From the NCBI GenBank assembly GCA_963795825.1, contig CAWCIW010000001.1, forward strand, positions 310,001-374,000: a stretch of 64,000 nucleotides of DNA, read 5' to 3'. Under the pieces are notes generated by a model that saw only the letters and a program-made list of their open reading frames with translations, did not search any database and was not told the DNA's origin. This DNA comes from BOG-908 sp963795825 (GTDB lineage: Bacteria; Pseudomonadota; Alphaproteobacteria; Acetobacterales; Acetobacteraceae). The first letter of the stretch is position 1, and every line of letters starts with the position of its first letter. The position numbers and the translations under genes were made by a program. Below are positions 1-6,932 of the stretch, piece after piece.

Positions 1-219
1 CATCATCCTTACACGGCGGCTCTGGTTTCGGCGGCTTCTGCCACGGACCGGGTGCGGCTGCGTGGGGAGATACCGGGGGCGGGCGCGGTTCTGGCGGGCT
101 GTATTTTTCAGGCGAATTGTCCGCGCAAGATCGGGGTGGTTTGCGAGACGGTGGCGCCGGCTTTCGATCCGGGGGAGGCGCATCCGATACGGTGCCATAT
201 TCCGCGTGGGGAGTTGTAG
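1..219 (+). CDS. Oligopeptide/dipeptide ABC transporter ATP-binding protein, C-terminal end (partial)
   Basis: The window opens inside this gene; 72 codons remain before the TAG at 217-219. The visible part starts with HHPYTAAL, the HPYT(R/K)AL motif that follows the nucleotide-binding domain in DppD/DppF/OppD/OppF-type ATPases. It continues with a short RLRGEIPGAG segment and a cysteine-containing tail (AGCIFQANCPRK, then CHIP) that matches the family's C-terminal oligopeptide-transporter domain. The catalytic motifs lie outside the window, so the substrate cannot be told. It would energise peptide or related solute uptake at the inner membrane. Confidence 0.75.
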   Translation, partial: HHPYTAALVSAASATDRVRLRGEIPGAGAVLAGCIFQANCPRKIGVVCETVAPAFDPGEAHPIRCHIPRGEL

Positions 220-271
220 GGCGGGGGGTGCCGCTTTGGCTTGGGATTGGTGCCGTGGTCGACGGGCTTGT

Positions 272-316
272 TTCATCACCAAGGACGACAAGGCAGACAA
301 GAACACCAAGGTTTTC
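272..316 (+). repeat. CCAAGGACGCCAAGG-family repeat, copy 1
   Basis: The core reads ATCACCAAGGACGACAAGG followed by CAGACAAGAACACCAAGG. The same motif recurs at 818-856 (inverted), 44968-45006, 45136-45172 and 45246-45281. In one frame it always spells ITKDAKADK-like peptides, but no surrounding gene is supported, so it is treated as an intergenic repeat. Confidence 0.6.
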
Positions 317-355
317 GTGTGTAATACCAACTAGGGTTGATATTGACGCATTTAA

Positions 356-545
356 GGTAGGCAAGAAAGCAGTCCTTTTTCGAGAAAAAGGACCAAAAAG
401 CTTTTGCTGCGACGCCTGCACCGAGGCCTGCTCCCGTATTGCAAATCGATGCGGTTGCGATAATAGCCAAATCGTCGTGCAGGCGTCGCAGCAAAAGCTT
501 TTTGCTTCTTTTTCTCGAAAAAGAAGGCCTTCCTTCCTTGCTGCC
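356..545. repeat. Nested palindromic element 1 (long form, complete)
   Basis: Left head TCCTTTTTCGAGAAAAAGGA, left arm GCGACGCCTGCA, a central segment around TTGCAAATCGATGCGGTTGC, right arm TGCAGGCGTCGC and right head CTTCTTTTTCTCGAAAAAGAAG. The two heads differ in type (GGA versus GAAG). This is a typical full-length member of the window-wide family. Confidence 0.8.
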
Positions 546-817
546 GATAAGTCAGTTCCAATGTGGCTTGTAAAAAGCTTGAAAGTTTGGTCTCCGCGTT
601 CTTCTATGCGATTATCTCTACGTCTTCGCGCACCAATATGTTGATCACCAGCGGTTTCGTTAACCAGCGGTGCCTGCTGTTGCGCCTGGTTGTAAACTGC
701 GCTTGCGACAAGGGGCAGGCGCCTCGCGGCGCTGCAGTTTCCATTTCAGGTTAGGCTCGATACGCATTGCCACCATAAAGCATTGCCATTTCTGTAACTC
801 TGCCTGAAGCGCCGCCT

Positions 818-856
818 GCTCTTGGTGCTTTTATCTTCCTTCGTGTCCTTGGTGAT
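818..856 (-). repeat. CCAAGGACGCCAAGG-family repeat, copy 2
   Basis: Inverted relative to copy 1: CTTGGTGCTTTTATCTTCC then CGTGTCCTTGGTGAT. It lies about 40 bases beyond the end of lipB, in the convergent gap with the transporter gene. Confidence 0.55.
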
Positions 857-893
857 GCGCCCGACCACCAGCAACACGCACGCCACAAGACCC

Positions 894-1583
894 TCACCCG
901 AACACCCGCGCCCATTCCTCCCGAACCACAACCCGCGTTTCTGCCATCCCGACCCCAATCCCCAATGCGCGCAAGCTGGTAACCCCATGCGCGCGTATGC
1001 CGCACGGCACGATGCCGCCGAAATGATCCAGTTCCGGGCAGACGTTCAGCGACACCCCGTGCCAGCTCACCCAGCGGGTGATACGCACGCCGATCGCGCC
1101 GATTTTGGCTTCCGTGCCGGTGCGCGCGTCGGCCACCCATACGCCCACGCGGTCCGCCCGGCGTTCGCCCAACACCCCGAACCGCGCGAGCGTGCCGATC
1201 AACACGGACTCGAGCGCCGCCACATAGGCGTGCGTATCGCGCGGCGGCACGGCGCCATGCGGGCGCGTCAGGTCCAGCATAGCGTATGCCACGAGCTGTC
1301 CCGGCCCATGATACGTCCATTGGCCGCCGCGGCCGGCGCTGTGGGTCGGGAAGCGATCAGGATCGGCAAGATCGGCCGGCTTGGCCGAGGTGCCCGCGGT
1401 GTAGAGCGGGGGGTGCTCGAGCAGCCAGACCTGTTCCGGCGCCGTCCCGGCCCGGATCGCCGCGATACGGGCGCGCATGGCGGCAACGGCGTCCTCGTAC
1501 GGGACCAGATCCTCGGCCAATGTCCAGTCGAGTTCCAGGGAAGCGAGGTCTGTCGGAGCGGGGCCAGTTGAAGTGGGCATCAT
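894..1583 (-). CDS. lipB: Octanoyltransferase LipB
   Basis: LipB moves an octanoyl group from acyl-carrier protein onto the lipoyl domains of pyruvate and 2-oxoglutarate dehydrogenases, the first step of lipoate synthesis in the cytoplasm. The 229-residue product has the family signature RGGQWTYHGPGQ followed by LVAYAMLDL, the lysine of AKIGAIG, and the cysteine of VPCGI, which form the known Lys/Cys catalytic pair. Length is normal (about 215-240). Translation starts at one of two adjacent ATGs (1583 or 1580); the first is used here. It runs convergent to the transporter gene and away from tRNA-Leu. Confidence 0.92.
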   Translation of the reverse strand: MMPTSTGPAPTDLASLELDWTLAEDLVPYEDAVAAMRARIAAIRAGTAPEQVWLLEHPPLYTAGTSAKPADLADPDRFPTHSAGRGGQWTYHGPGQLVAYAMLDLTRPHGAVPPRDTHAYVAALESVLIGTLARFGVLGERRADRVGVWVADARTGTEAKIGAIGVRITRWVSWHGVSLNVCPELDHFGGIVPCGIRAHGVTSLRALGIGVGMAETRVVVREEWARVFG

Positions 1584-1608
1584 CCTACGCTATAGCCCGC
1601 GCCGGCCA

Positions 1609-1694
1609 GCGGCCGTGGCGAAATGGTAGACGCGCAAGCTTGAGGTGCTTGTGGGGGAAACCCTGTGGAAGTTCGAGTCTTCTCGGCCGCACCA
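1609..1694 (+). tRNA. tRNA-Leu (anticodon GAG)
   Basis: 86 bases fold as a class II tRNA. The acceptor stem GCGGCCG pairs with CGGCCGC, followed by A and an encoded CCA. The D-arm region is TGGCGAAATGGTAGACGC, the anticodon stem CAAGC/GCTTG encloses TTGAGGT (anticodon GAG), there is a long variable arm, and the T loop contains GTTCGAGTC. A short-form palindromic element starts directly after the CCA and probably terminates the transcript. Confidence 0.95.
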
Positions 1695-1782
1695 GCCCCT
1701 GTCGGGTAAATTACGAAGAAACCCCGACAGGGAGCAAAAGTCTTTTGCTTCTTTTCTTCAGAAAAGAAGGCCTCCCTTACGC
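1695..1782 (+). repeat. Nested palindromic element 2 (short form) after tRNA-Leu
   Basis: The inner arms CCCTGTCGGG and CCCCGACAGGG form a hairpin immediately behind the tRNA. A right head CTTCTTTTCTTCAGAAAAGAAG follows. There is no left head. The likely role is a terminator for the tRNA and for the convergent small gene. Confidence 0.75.
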
Positions 1783-1784
1783 CG

Positions 1785-2048
1785 TCACATCCGTCCGTGT
1801 TCATCCCGCTCAGCCACCCGCTCCGTAGGCCCGTTGACGCTCAACGAGTCGTCCAGGTTCTCCTCCAGCCCCGCCACCTTATCGACATCCGTGCCCTTCT
1901 CGATATTCGTCACGGGCTCGCCGACATTTTCGGCACCCTGCCGCGTGCCGCCCGGGATATGCTTGGCCTGGCCGGGCGCCACGTGATTGCCGGTGTTCTG
2001 CTGATCGTCGGTGTGGCTCACCGCGTCCTCTGTGTGGGGCTGCTTCAT
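1785..2048 (-). CDS. Small hydrophilic protein of unknown function
   Basis: 87 residues starting MKQPHTED. The start is set by a good ribosome-binding site (GGGAGAACACCG before ATG). Longer in-frame starts up to 2105 would overlap fliP and have no such site. The protein is polar and low in hydrophobic residues, rich in Asp, Glu, Asn, Gly and His, with no signal peptide, membrane helix or recognisable domain, so it may be intrinsically disordered. It lies downstream of fliP on the same strand (53 bases away) but has no flagellar signature. Confidence 0.55.
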   Translation of the reverse strand: MKQPHTEDAVSHTDDQQNTGNHVAPGQAKHIPGGTRQGAENVGEPVTNIEKGTDVDKVAGLEENLDDSLSVNGPTERVAERDEHGRM

Positions 2049-2101
2049 CGGTGTTCTCCCTGTATTGCCCCGATAAACGCGCGGGTGCGGCAAGGGATCG
2101 C

Positions 2102-2836
2102 TCACCCGGGGATAAAACTCTGCGTCAGGCTGCCGGCCACCAGGCGCCAGCCATCCACCATCACGAAGAAGATCAGCTTGAAGGGCAACGACACGCCGCT
2201 CGGCGGCAGCATCATCATGCCGAGCGACATCAGCACGCTAGACACGACGAGGTCGATGATGGTGAACGGCAGATAGAGCAGGAACCCCATCTCGAAGGCG
2301 CGGCGCAGTTCGCCGATCAGGAACGACGGGATCAGCGCGCGCCATTCGGCATGGTCCGCATCGTGCGACGGCGGCAGATGGCCGATCTGCTCGAACAGGG
2401 CCAGATCCGGCGGACGCAGGTTGAGCGCCATGAAGTGGCGGAACGGTTCGGCGGCGAGGCGCAGCCCCTCCATCTGGCCGATCGTGCCGGCCTGCATCGG
2501 CTGGATGGCGTGCACCCAGGCGGCATCCAGCGTCGGCTGCATGACGAACAGAGTGAGGAACAACGACAGCCCGATCAGCACGATGTTGGGCGGCGTGCCC
2601 TGCGCGCCCAGGGCACCGCGCAGCAGCGAGAGCACCACGACGATGCGGGTAAACGCGGTGACCATCACCAGCAGGCTTGGCGCCAGCGACAGCACGGTGA
2701 ACAAAGCGGTGATCTGCACGAGCCGGCCGGTGGCGCCGGCCTCGCCCGCATGGCCCAGATCGATCGCCACGGATTGTGCGCTGGCCACCGCCGGCAGCAG
2801 CAGCAGCGCCAGCAGCAGAAGGATGCGACGCCTCAT
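2102..2836 (-). CDS. fliP: Flagellar biosynthetic protein FliP
   Basis: FliP forms the core export gate of the flagellar type III system in the inner membrane with FliQ and FliR. The 244-residue product begins with a cleavable signal sequence (MRRRILLLLALLLLPAVASA). The mature part contains the conserved TAFTRIVVVLSLLRGALG segment, the RRAFEMGFLLYLPF segment, and the FTIIDLVVSSVLMSLGMMML helix. The ATG overlaps the stop of the upstream FliO-like gene by 3-4 bases, showing translational coupling. The pair faces away from flgB, across a shared upstream region. Confidence 0.95.
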   Translation of the reverse strand: MRRRILLLLALLLLPAVASAQSVAIDLGHAGEAGATGRLVQITALFTVLSLAPSLLVMVTAFTRIVVVLSLLRGALGAQGTPPNIVLIGLSLFLTLFVMQPTLDAAWVHAIQPMQAGTIGQMEGLRLAAEPFRHFMALNLRPPDLALFEQIGHLPPSHDADHAEWRALIPSFLIGELRRAFEMGFLLYLPFTIIDLVVSSVLMSLGMMMLPPSGVSLPFKLIFFVMVDGWRLVAGSLTQSFIPG

Positions 2837-3390
2837 GGCCGGACCGGCAGGCTGATCATCAAGTCCGCGCTGCCGCCGGTGAGTACGAGGGCCTGGTGCC
2901 CGTCCGCTTCCACCAGATGCAGGCGGCGGCCACGCTCGAGGGCCAGCGAGCCGCGGAGCTGGATCGGCTGCCCGGGTTGTGCGGCCAGGCGCAGCGCCGG
3001 CATCCTGCGGGCCACGCGCCCCGCGCCGAGTATCAACAGGAGAACCGCGGCCAGGCAGGCCACCGCCAGCAGGCCTTGCATGGCCAGTCCGCCCGTCATG
3101 CGCCGGATGTCCGGCTGGTTTCGGCCGCGCGCAACGCGGCGGTGAGCGAGTTCCACCTGCTGCAGCACGTCGGCCAGCATAGGCAGCAGCGTGCGTCCCT
3201 CTTCCGTCGGCAGGTCCAGCGTCTGCGCGCACAGCATGCCGATGCCGTCATCCAGGCCTGTGAGATCGACGGTGCGGCCGTTCTGCGCCAGAGCGCGCGC
3301 GATGCCGATCGTGCGGGACAGGCGAGAGGCCATGACGATGAGCCGTTGTCGCCGGTCGAGCGGTTCGCCTTGCGGCTGGGTTTTTACCAT
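2833..3390 (-). CDS. fliO: FliO-like flagellar assembly protein with N-terminal extension
   Basis: The C-terminal half (from about residue 98) has one transmembrane helix (LLAVACLAAVLLLILGA) followed by a small basic domain ending near GGSADLMISLPVRP. This is the arrangement of FliO, the scaffold for assembling the FliP ring. The first roughly 95 residues are a helical, soluble domain I do not recognise, unusual for FliO. FliO is poorly conserved in sequence, so the call rests on topology and on its position directly before fliP with overlapping codons. ATG at 3390 is chosen; a TTG two codons earlier is possible. Confidence 0.7.
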   Translation of the reverse strand: MVKTQPQGEPLDRRQRLIVMASRLSRTIGIARALAQNGRTVDLTGLDDGIGMLCAQTLDLPTEEGRTLLPMLADVLQQVELAHRRVARGRNQPDIRRMTGGLAMQGLLAVACLAAVLLLILGAGRVARRMPALRLAAQPGQPIQLRGSLALERGRRLHLVEADGHQALVLTGGSADLMISLPVRP

Positions 3391-3493
3391 GCGCAATGAT
3401 TGGCGGATAATGGTTATTAAATCGTAACGCCGCGGGCAGGGGCGGAATCAGCTACCCGTTCATCCTGTGGCGCCGCTGTACCATTCCGTTGTC

Positions 3494-3512
3494 AAATTGG
3501 TTATGCCAATTT
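3494..3512. promoter_or_regulatory. Inverted repeat in divergent flagellar promoter region
   Basis: AAATTGG-TTATG-CCAATTT is a perfect 7+5+7 inverted repeat in the 174-base gap between the leftward fliO-fliP pair and the rightward flgB operon. The gap is AT-rich relative to its surroundings. The repeat is the size of a dimeric regulator site. No recognisable sigma-54 or flagellar sigma-28 promoter was found. Confidence 0.35.
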
Positions 3513-3564
3513 CTGCCGTCGTCCCATTAATCTGATTTCAACATCTACCGGCTAGCCTGCCGGC

Positions 3565-3939
3565 ATGACCGAGCCCGCCATCTTCGACGTACTTGAGCGC
3601 AAGCTGAACTGGATCTCCGCCAGGCAGCACGTTGTGGCGCAGAATATCGCCAACGCCGATACGCCCAATTATCGGCCGAAGGACGTCGCGCCGTTCTCCG
3701 CCATGCTGGACAAATTCGACATCACGCCGGTGCAGACCAGCCCGTTGCACCTGGCTGGCTTCACCAATTCGGGCAGCGCGCACCACCAGGACATTGCCGA
3801 GACGGCGCCGGACGGCAATGCGGTCAATCTCGAAGACCAGCTCACCAAAGTCGCCGATAACGAAGGCGCCCAGGCGCTGACCGGCAATCTGTGGAAAACC
3901 TATATGGGCATGTTCATGACGGCGCTCGGTCATGGTTGA
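3565..3939 (+). CDS. flgB: Flagellar basal-body rod protein FlgB
   Basis: FlgB is a proximal rod subunit in the periplasm that is exported by the flagellar apparatus. The 124-residue protein has the N-terminal rod signature NIANADTPNYRPKD, preceded by a helix, and a C-terminal helix (QALTGNLWKTYMGMFMTAL) that packs with it in the assembled rod. Length is typical (about 120-140). It is first in a rightward operon flgB-flgC-fliE-fliQ-fliR-flhB. Confidence 0.93.
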   Translation: MTEPAIFDVLERKLNWISARQHVVAQNIANADTPNYRPKDVAPFSAMLDKFDITPVQTSPLHLAGFTNSGSAHHQDIAETAPDGNAVNLEDQLTKVADNEGAQALTGNLWKTYMGMFMTALGHG

Positions 3940-3968
3940 TCGCCCCGCAACTTCGAGGGACTGACAGC

Positions 3969-4376
3969 ATGGATCTCGCGCGCGCTCTTGCGATATCGGC
4001 CGCCGGCATGGATGCACAGACCAAACGGCTGCGCGTGATCGCCGAAAACCTGGCCAACCAGGACAGTACCGGGTCCTTCCCCGGCGCCACCCCGTATCAG
4101 CGCAAGACGGCGGTGTTCGGCAGCGTGCTGGATCGCGCGCTCGATACAGAGACGGTACAGGTGAAAGCGATCGTCCCGGATCGCAGCGCGTTCCCGCTGA
4201 AATACGATCCGTCCAACCCCGCAGCCAGCCCCACCGGCTATGTGCGCATGCCGAACGTCAACAGCTTCGTCGAGATGATGGACATGCGCGAGGCGGAACG
4301 GTCGTACAGTGCCAACCTCAACGTGATGCAGGCCTCGCGGTCCATGCTCACCCGCGTGATCGACCTGCTCAAATGA
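3969..4376 (+). CDS. flgC: Flagellar basal-body rod protein FlgC
   Basis: 135 residues. The N-terminal motif AENLANQDSTGS corresponds to the conserved ENLAN...TPG region of rod proteins, and the C-terminal helix carries MMDMREAERSYSANLNVMQASRSM, typical of FlgC. The start is the ATG at 3969, which gives normal FlgC length; the frame is open further upstream but overlaps flgB. Spacing from flgB is 29 bases. Its stop overlaps the fliE start (ATGA). Confidence 0.94.
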   Translation: MDLARALAISAAGMDAQTKRLRVIAENLANQDSTGSFPGATPYQRKTAVFGSVLDRALDTETVQVKAIVPDRSAFPLKYDPSNPAASPTGYVRMPNVNSFVEMMDMREAERSYSANLNVMQASRSMLTRVIDLLK

Positions 4377-4678
4377 ACAACATCCCCTTCATGCGTGTCG
4401 CACAGCAGGCGCTGTCGGCCTACCAGAACGTGGACCGCGCGAGCGCGCCCGCATCGGGCGGCGATTTCGCAAGCCTGCTGAACCAGTCGCTGAAAGGTGC
4501 GGTGCAAACCGGCCAGCAGGCGGAGGCGCAGGCCACGTCCGCTGTGGGTGGCAACAGTGCGGACCTCACGCAGGTGGTCACCGCGGTATCGCGCGCGGAA
4601 CTGGCCCTGCAAACCACCGTGGCGGTGCGGGACCGCGTTCTGCAGGCGTACCAGGATATCATAAAGATGCCGATCTGA
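4373..4678 (+). CDS. fliE: Flagellar hook-basal body complex protein FliE
   Basis: 101 residues. FliE connects the MS ring to the rod. The C-terminal half contains the family pattern AVSRAELALQTTVAVRDRVLQAYQDIIKMPI (only key parts are needed: VxxAExxLxxxVxVRDRVxxAYQEIMxMPI). The N-terminal part is Ala/Ser-rich. Its ATG overlaps the flgC stop codon by four bases. Confidence 0.93.
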   Translation: MNNIPFMRVAQQALSAYQNVDRASAPASGGDFASLLNQSLKGAVQTGQQAEAQATSAVGGNSADLTQVVTAVSRAELALQTTVAVRDRVLQAYQDIIKMPI

Positions 4679-4744
4679 ACACGCATTCCGGCTGAATGAC
4701 TGGCAAAGGAGATCCCCCGGCTTGCGCCTCTTCAAGAAACACCC

Positions 4745-5017
4745 ATGCAGGATCTAGACGTAGCGCTTATCCTGCATTCCGCCATGCTCGCCACGCTGAA
4801 GATGTGCACGCCCATCCTGCTGGCCTCGCTCGCCGCCGGCCTCATCGTCGCCATACTGCAGGCCGTCACGCAGATCAGCGACAGCACGGTCTCCTTCCTG
4901 CCCAAACTGATCGCCACCGGCGCCTCGATGTGGGTGTCCGGCCCGTTCCTGTTCCGCGTCCTGTCAGATTACATGCATGAGATGGCGGACAAGATCGTCG
5001 CCATAGGCGGGCAGTAG
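4745..5017 (+). CDS. fliQ: Flagellar biosynthetic protein FliQ
   Basis: 90 residues with two transmembrane hairpins: one around TLKMCTPILLASLAAGLIVAI, the other around LIATGASMWVSGPFLFRVL. The diagnostic segment QAVTQISDSTVSFLPKL lies between them. FliQ is a subunit of the FliPQR export-gate complex. It is 66 bases downstream of fliE and two bases upstream of fliR. Confidence 0.94.
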   Translation: MQDLDVALILHSAMLATLKMCTPILLASLAAGLIVAILQAVTQISDSTVSFLPKLIATGASMWVSGPFLFRVLSDYMHEMADKIVAIGGQ

Positions 5018-5018
5018 C

Positions 5019-5795
5019 TTGCCGGTGCCGGCGCCCGATCTTGCGGGACTCTCCACGCTTGCATTCGCGTTCATGCTTATAGTGTGCCGCTGCGTCGGCG
5101 CGGTGATGCTGCTGCCTGGTCTAGGCGAGGAAGAGCCGCCGGTGATGGTGCGTGCCGGGCTGGCGATCGGGCTCGCGGTGCTGCTGCTGCCCGGCCTGGC
5201 GCCGGCGATGCCACAGGCGCCGGAAAGCTTCCTCCGCCTGGCCGGCATGATCATGACCGAGCTGCTGGCGGGCGGCCTGCTGGGGTGGCTGGCCAGGCTG
5301 CTGTCATTGGCACTGCCGATCCTCGGCCAGATGATCTCGCTCTCGACCGGACTGTCCAGCGTGCTGCAGCAGGACCCGACTTTGGGCGCGCAATCGGCGG
5401 TGATCGGCCGGCTGTTCAACCTGCTGGCGCCGGTGCTCATCCTCTCGAGCGGCCTGTATGCGCTCCCTCTCGGCGCGCTGGCGCACAGCTACACGGTGTT
5501 TCCCGCCGGCGGCGTGCTGCCGGCCGACGATCTGGCGCAGGTGGCCGTCCGCGCGGTGTCCGCCTGCTTCTCGCTGGCGCTGCGCCTGGCCGCGCCGTTC
5601 GTCCTGGTGTCGCTGATCTGGCAGGTGGCGCTCGGCCTGCTGGCAAGGCTGGTGCCGCAGATCCAGGTGTATTTCGTGGCGCTGCCCGGCCAGGTGCTGG
5701 GCGGGCTGCTGCTGCTGGCACTGCTCGGCGCGCCGATGATGCGCGTGTGGATGGGCGCGGTGCGGGAAGGGTTCCTGGCGCTGCCCGGTAGCTAG
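5019..5795 (+). CDS. fliR: Flagellar biosynthetic protein FliR
   Basis: 258 residues, with about six hydrophobic segments and the FliR family segment GLLGWLARLLSLALPILGQMISLSTGLSS. It completes the FliPQR core gate. No ATG is available near the beginning; the likely start is TTG at 5019, two bases after the fliQ stop (GTG at 5025 is an alternative). The region around residue 185 (APFVLVSLIWQVALGLLARLVPQIQVYFVALPGQ) is the highly conserved cytoplasmic end. Confidence 0.92.
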   Translation: MPVPAPDLAGLSTLAFAFMLIVCRCVGAVMLLPGLGEEEPPVMVRAGLAIGLAVLLLPGLAPAMPQAPESFLRLAGMIMTELLAGGLLGWLARLLSLALPILGQMISLSTGLSSVLQQDPTLGAQSAVIGRLFNLLAPVLILSSGLYALPLGALAHSYTVFPAGGVLPADDLAQVAVRAVSACFSLALRLAAPFVLVSLIWQVALGLLARLVPQIQVYFVALPGQVLGGLLLLALLGAPMMRVWMGAVREGFLALPGS

Positions 5796-5803
5796 AGCCC
5801 GGC

Positions 5804-6838
5804 ATGTCGGACGAAAAAACCGAACAACCCTCCCAAAAACGGCTCGAGAAATCGCGCGAGGATGGCCGCAGCCCGGTCTCGCGCGATGCCTCCATGCTGG
5901 CGGGGCTCTCGGCCGGGCTGATCGTGCTGGCCTCGCAGGCGGACACGACCTCGGTTGCGCGCTGGATGACGGTGGCCCTGCAGCAGACGCGCTTCGACGG
6001 CACGCAAACCTTTTCGCTCGCCGGCCACGCGCTGCTGATGGCCACCATACCACCCGCCGCGGCCGGGCTGGCGGCGTTCGCCGCGGCCACGCTGCTGCAG
6101 ACCAGCTTCCTCATACATGGCGCGGCGATACAGCCGGATTTCTCCCGCATCAGCCCGCTCTCCGGCATCAAGCGCCTGCTGAGCCCGCAAACCCTGGTCC
6201 AGCTCGGCAAATCGCTGGTCAAGCTCGGCGTGATGGGCGCCTGCCTCTACAAGGCGATCAGCAGCCTGGTGCCGCAGCTCCTGACGATGCCCGGCGCCGC
6301 CCCCGTCACCGTGCTGCACCAGGCGGTGGCGCACGCGCGCAGCCTGATCCTGCTGCTGCTCGGCGCGCAGGCGGTGATCGCCGGCGCGGACCTGGCCTGG
6401 GAGCGGATGCAGCATATGCGCAAGCTACGCATGAGCCTCCAGGAGCTGAAGGACGAGCACAAGGAGAGCGATGGCAACCCGCAGATCAAGCACCGGCTGC
6501 GCCAGCTTGCGCGATCGCGCGCGCGCCGGCGGATGATGAGCGCGGTGCCGACCGCCTCGGTGATCATCACCAACCCGACGCATTACGCGGTGGCGCTGTC
6601 CTACGAGCGCGGCGGGCAGGGGGCGCCGCGCATCGTGGCGAAGGGTGCCGACGAGGTGGCCGCCCGAATACGCGAGCTCGGGCGCGAACATCGCGTTCCG
6701 ATTGTGGCCAATCCGCCTCTTGCGCGCGCGCTGTTCCGTGTTGAAATCGACACCGAGATACCGGCGGAGCATTTCAGGGCTGTGGCTGAGGTTATTGCGT
6801 TCGTGTGGCGGCTCCGGCATCGGCCGGGGCGGCTGTGA
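5804..6838 (+). CDS. flhB: Flagellar export switch protein FlhB
   Basis: 344 residues. FlhB controls the change of export specificity from rod/hook to filament. The start KTEQPSQKRLEKSREDG is the classic N terminus, four transmembrane segments lie within residues 30-205, and the cytoplasmic domain has the autocleavage site N257-P258-T259-H260 followed by YAVAL. The C-terminal domain continues with ARIRELGREHRVPIVANPPLARALF. It begins nine bases after fliR and ends the structural part of the operon. Confidence 0.95.
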   Translation: MSDEKTEQPSQKRLEKSREDGRSPVSRDASMLAGLSAGLIVLASQADTTSVARWMTVALQQTRFDGTQTFSLAGHALLMATIPPAAAGLAAFAAATLLQTSFLIHGAAIQPDFSRISPLSGIKRLLSPQTLVQLGKSLVKLGVMGACLYKAISSLVPQLLTMPGAAPVTVLHQAVAHARSLILLLLGAQAVIAGADLAWERMQHMRKLRMSLQELKDEHKESDGNPQIKHRLRQLARSRARRRMMSAVPTASVIITNPTHYAVALSYERGGQGAPRIVAKGADEVAARIRELGREHRVPIVANPPLARALFRVEIDTEIPAEHFRAVAEVIAFVWRLRHRPGRL

Positions 6839-6932
6839 TACCCGACAGGCGGCGCCGTCCTGACCGGGCGAACCGGCAGAGGCGTGCCTGCCCGCCCGCC
6901 ACACCCCACACCGCCTCCCAGCGCGCGACCAA

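Larger units (their letters stand above)
220..893. other. Intergenic stretch with two repeat families, no gene seen
   Basis: This 674-base gap between the transporter gene and lipB holds no convincing coding sequence. It contains a CCAAGGACGACAAGG-type repeat near 272-316, a full-length nested palindromic element at 356-545, and a second, inverted CCAAGG-type copy near 818-856. Bases 546-745 show nothing I recognise. The short open frames here have poor codon bias and run through the repeats. Confidence 0.6.

Noticed and set aside
356..545. Palindromic element considered as an insertion-sequence remnant or integron attC site
   Set aside because: No transposase or integrase frame, no target duplication visible and no R-box pattern; the repeated hairpin heads and gene-end placement fit an extragenic palindromic element better.
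2051..3145. Long plus-strand frame opposite fliP and the FliO-like gene
   Set aside because: Gln/His/Arg-rich translation typical of the complement of GC-rich genes, with no recognisable motif.
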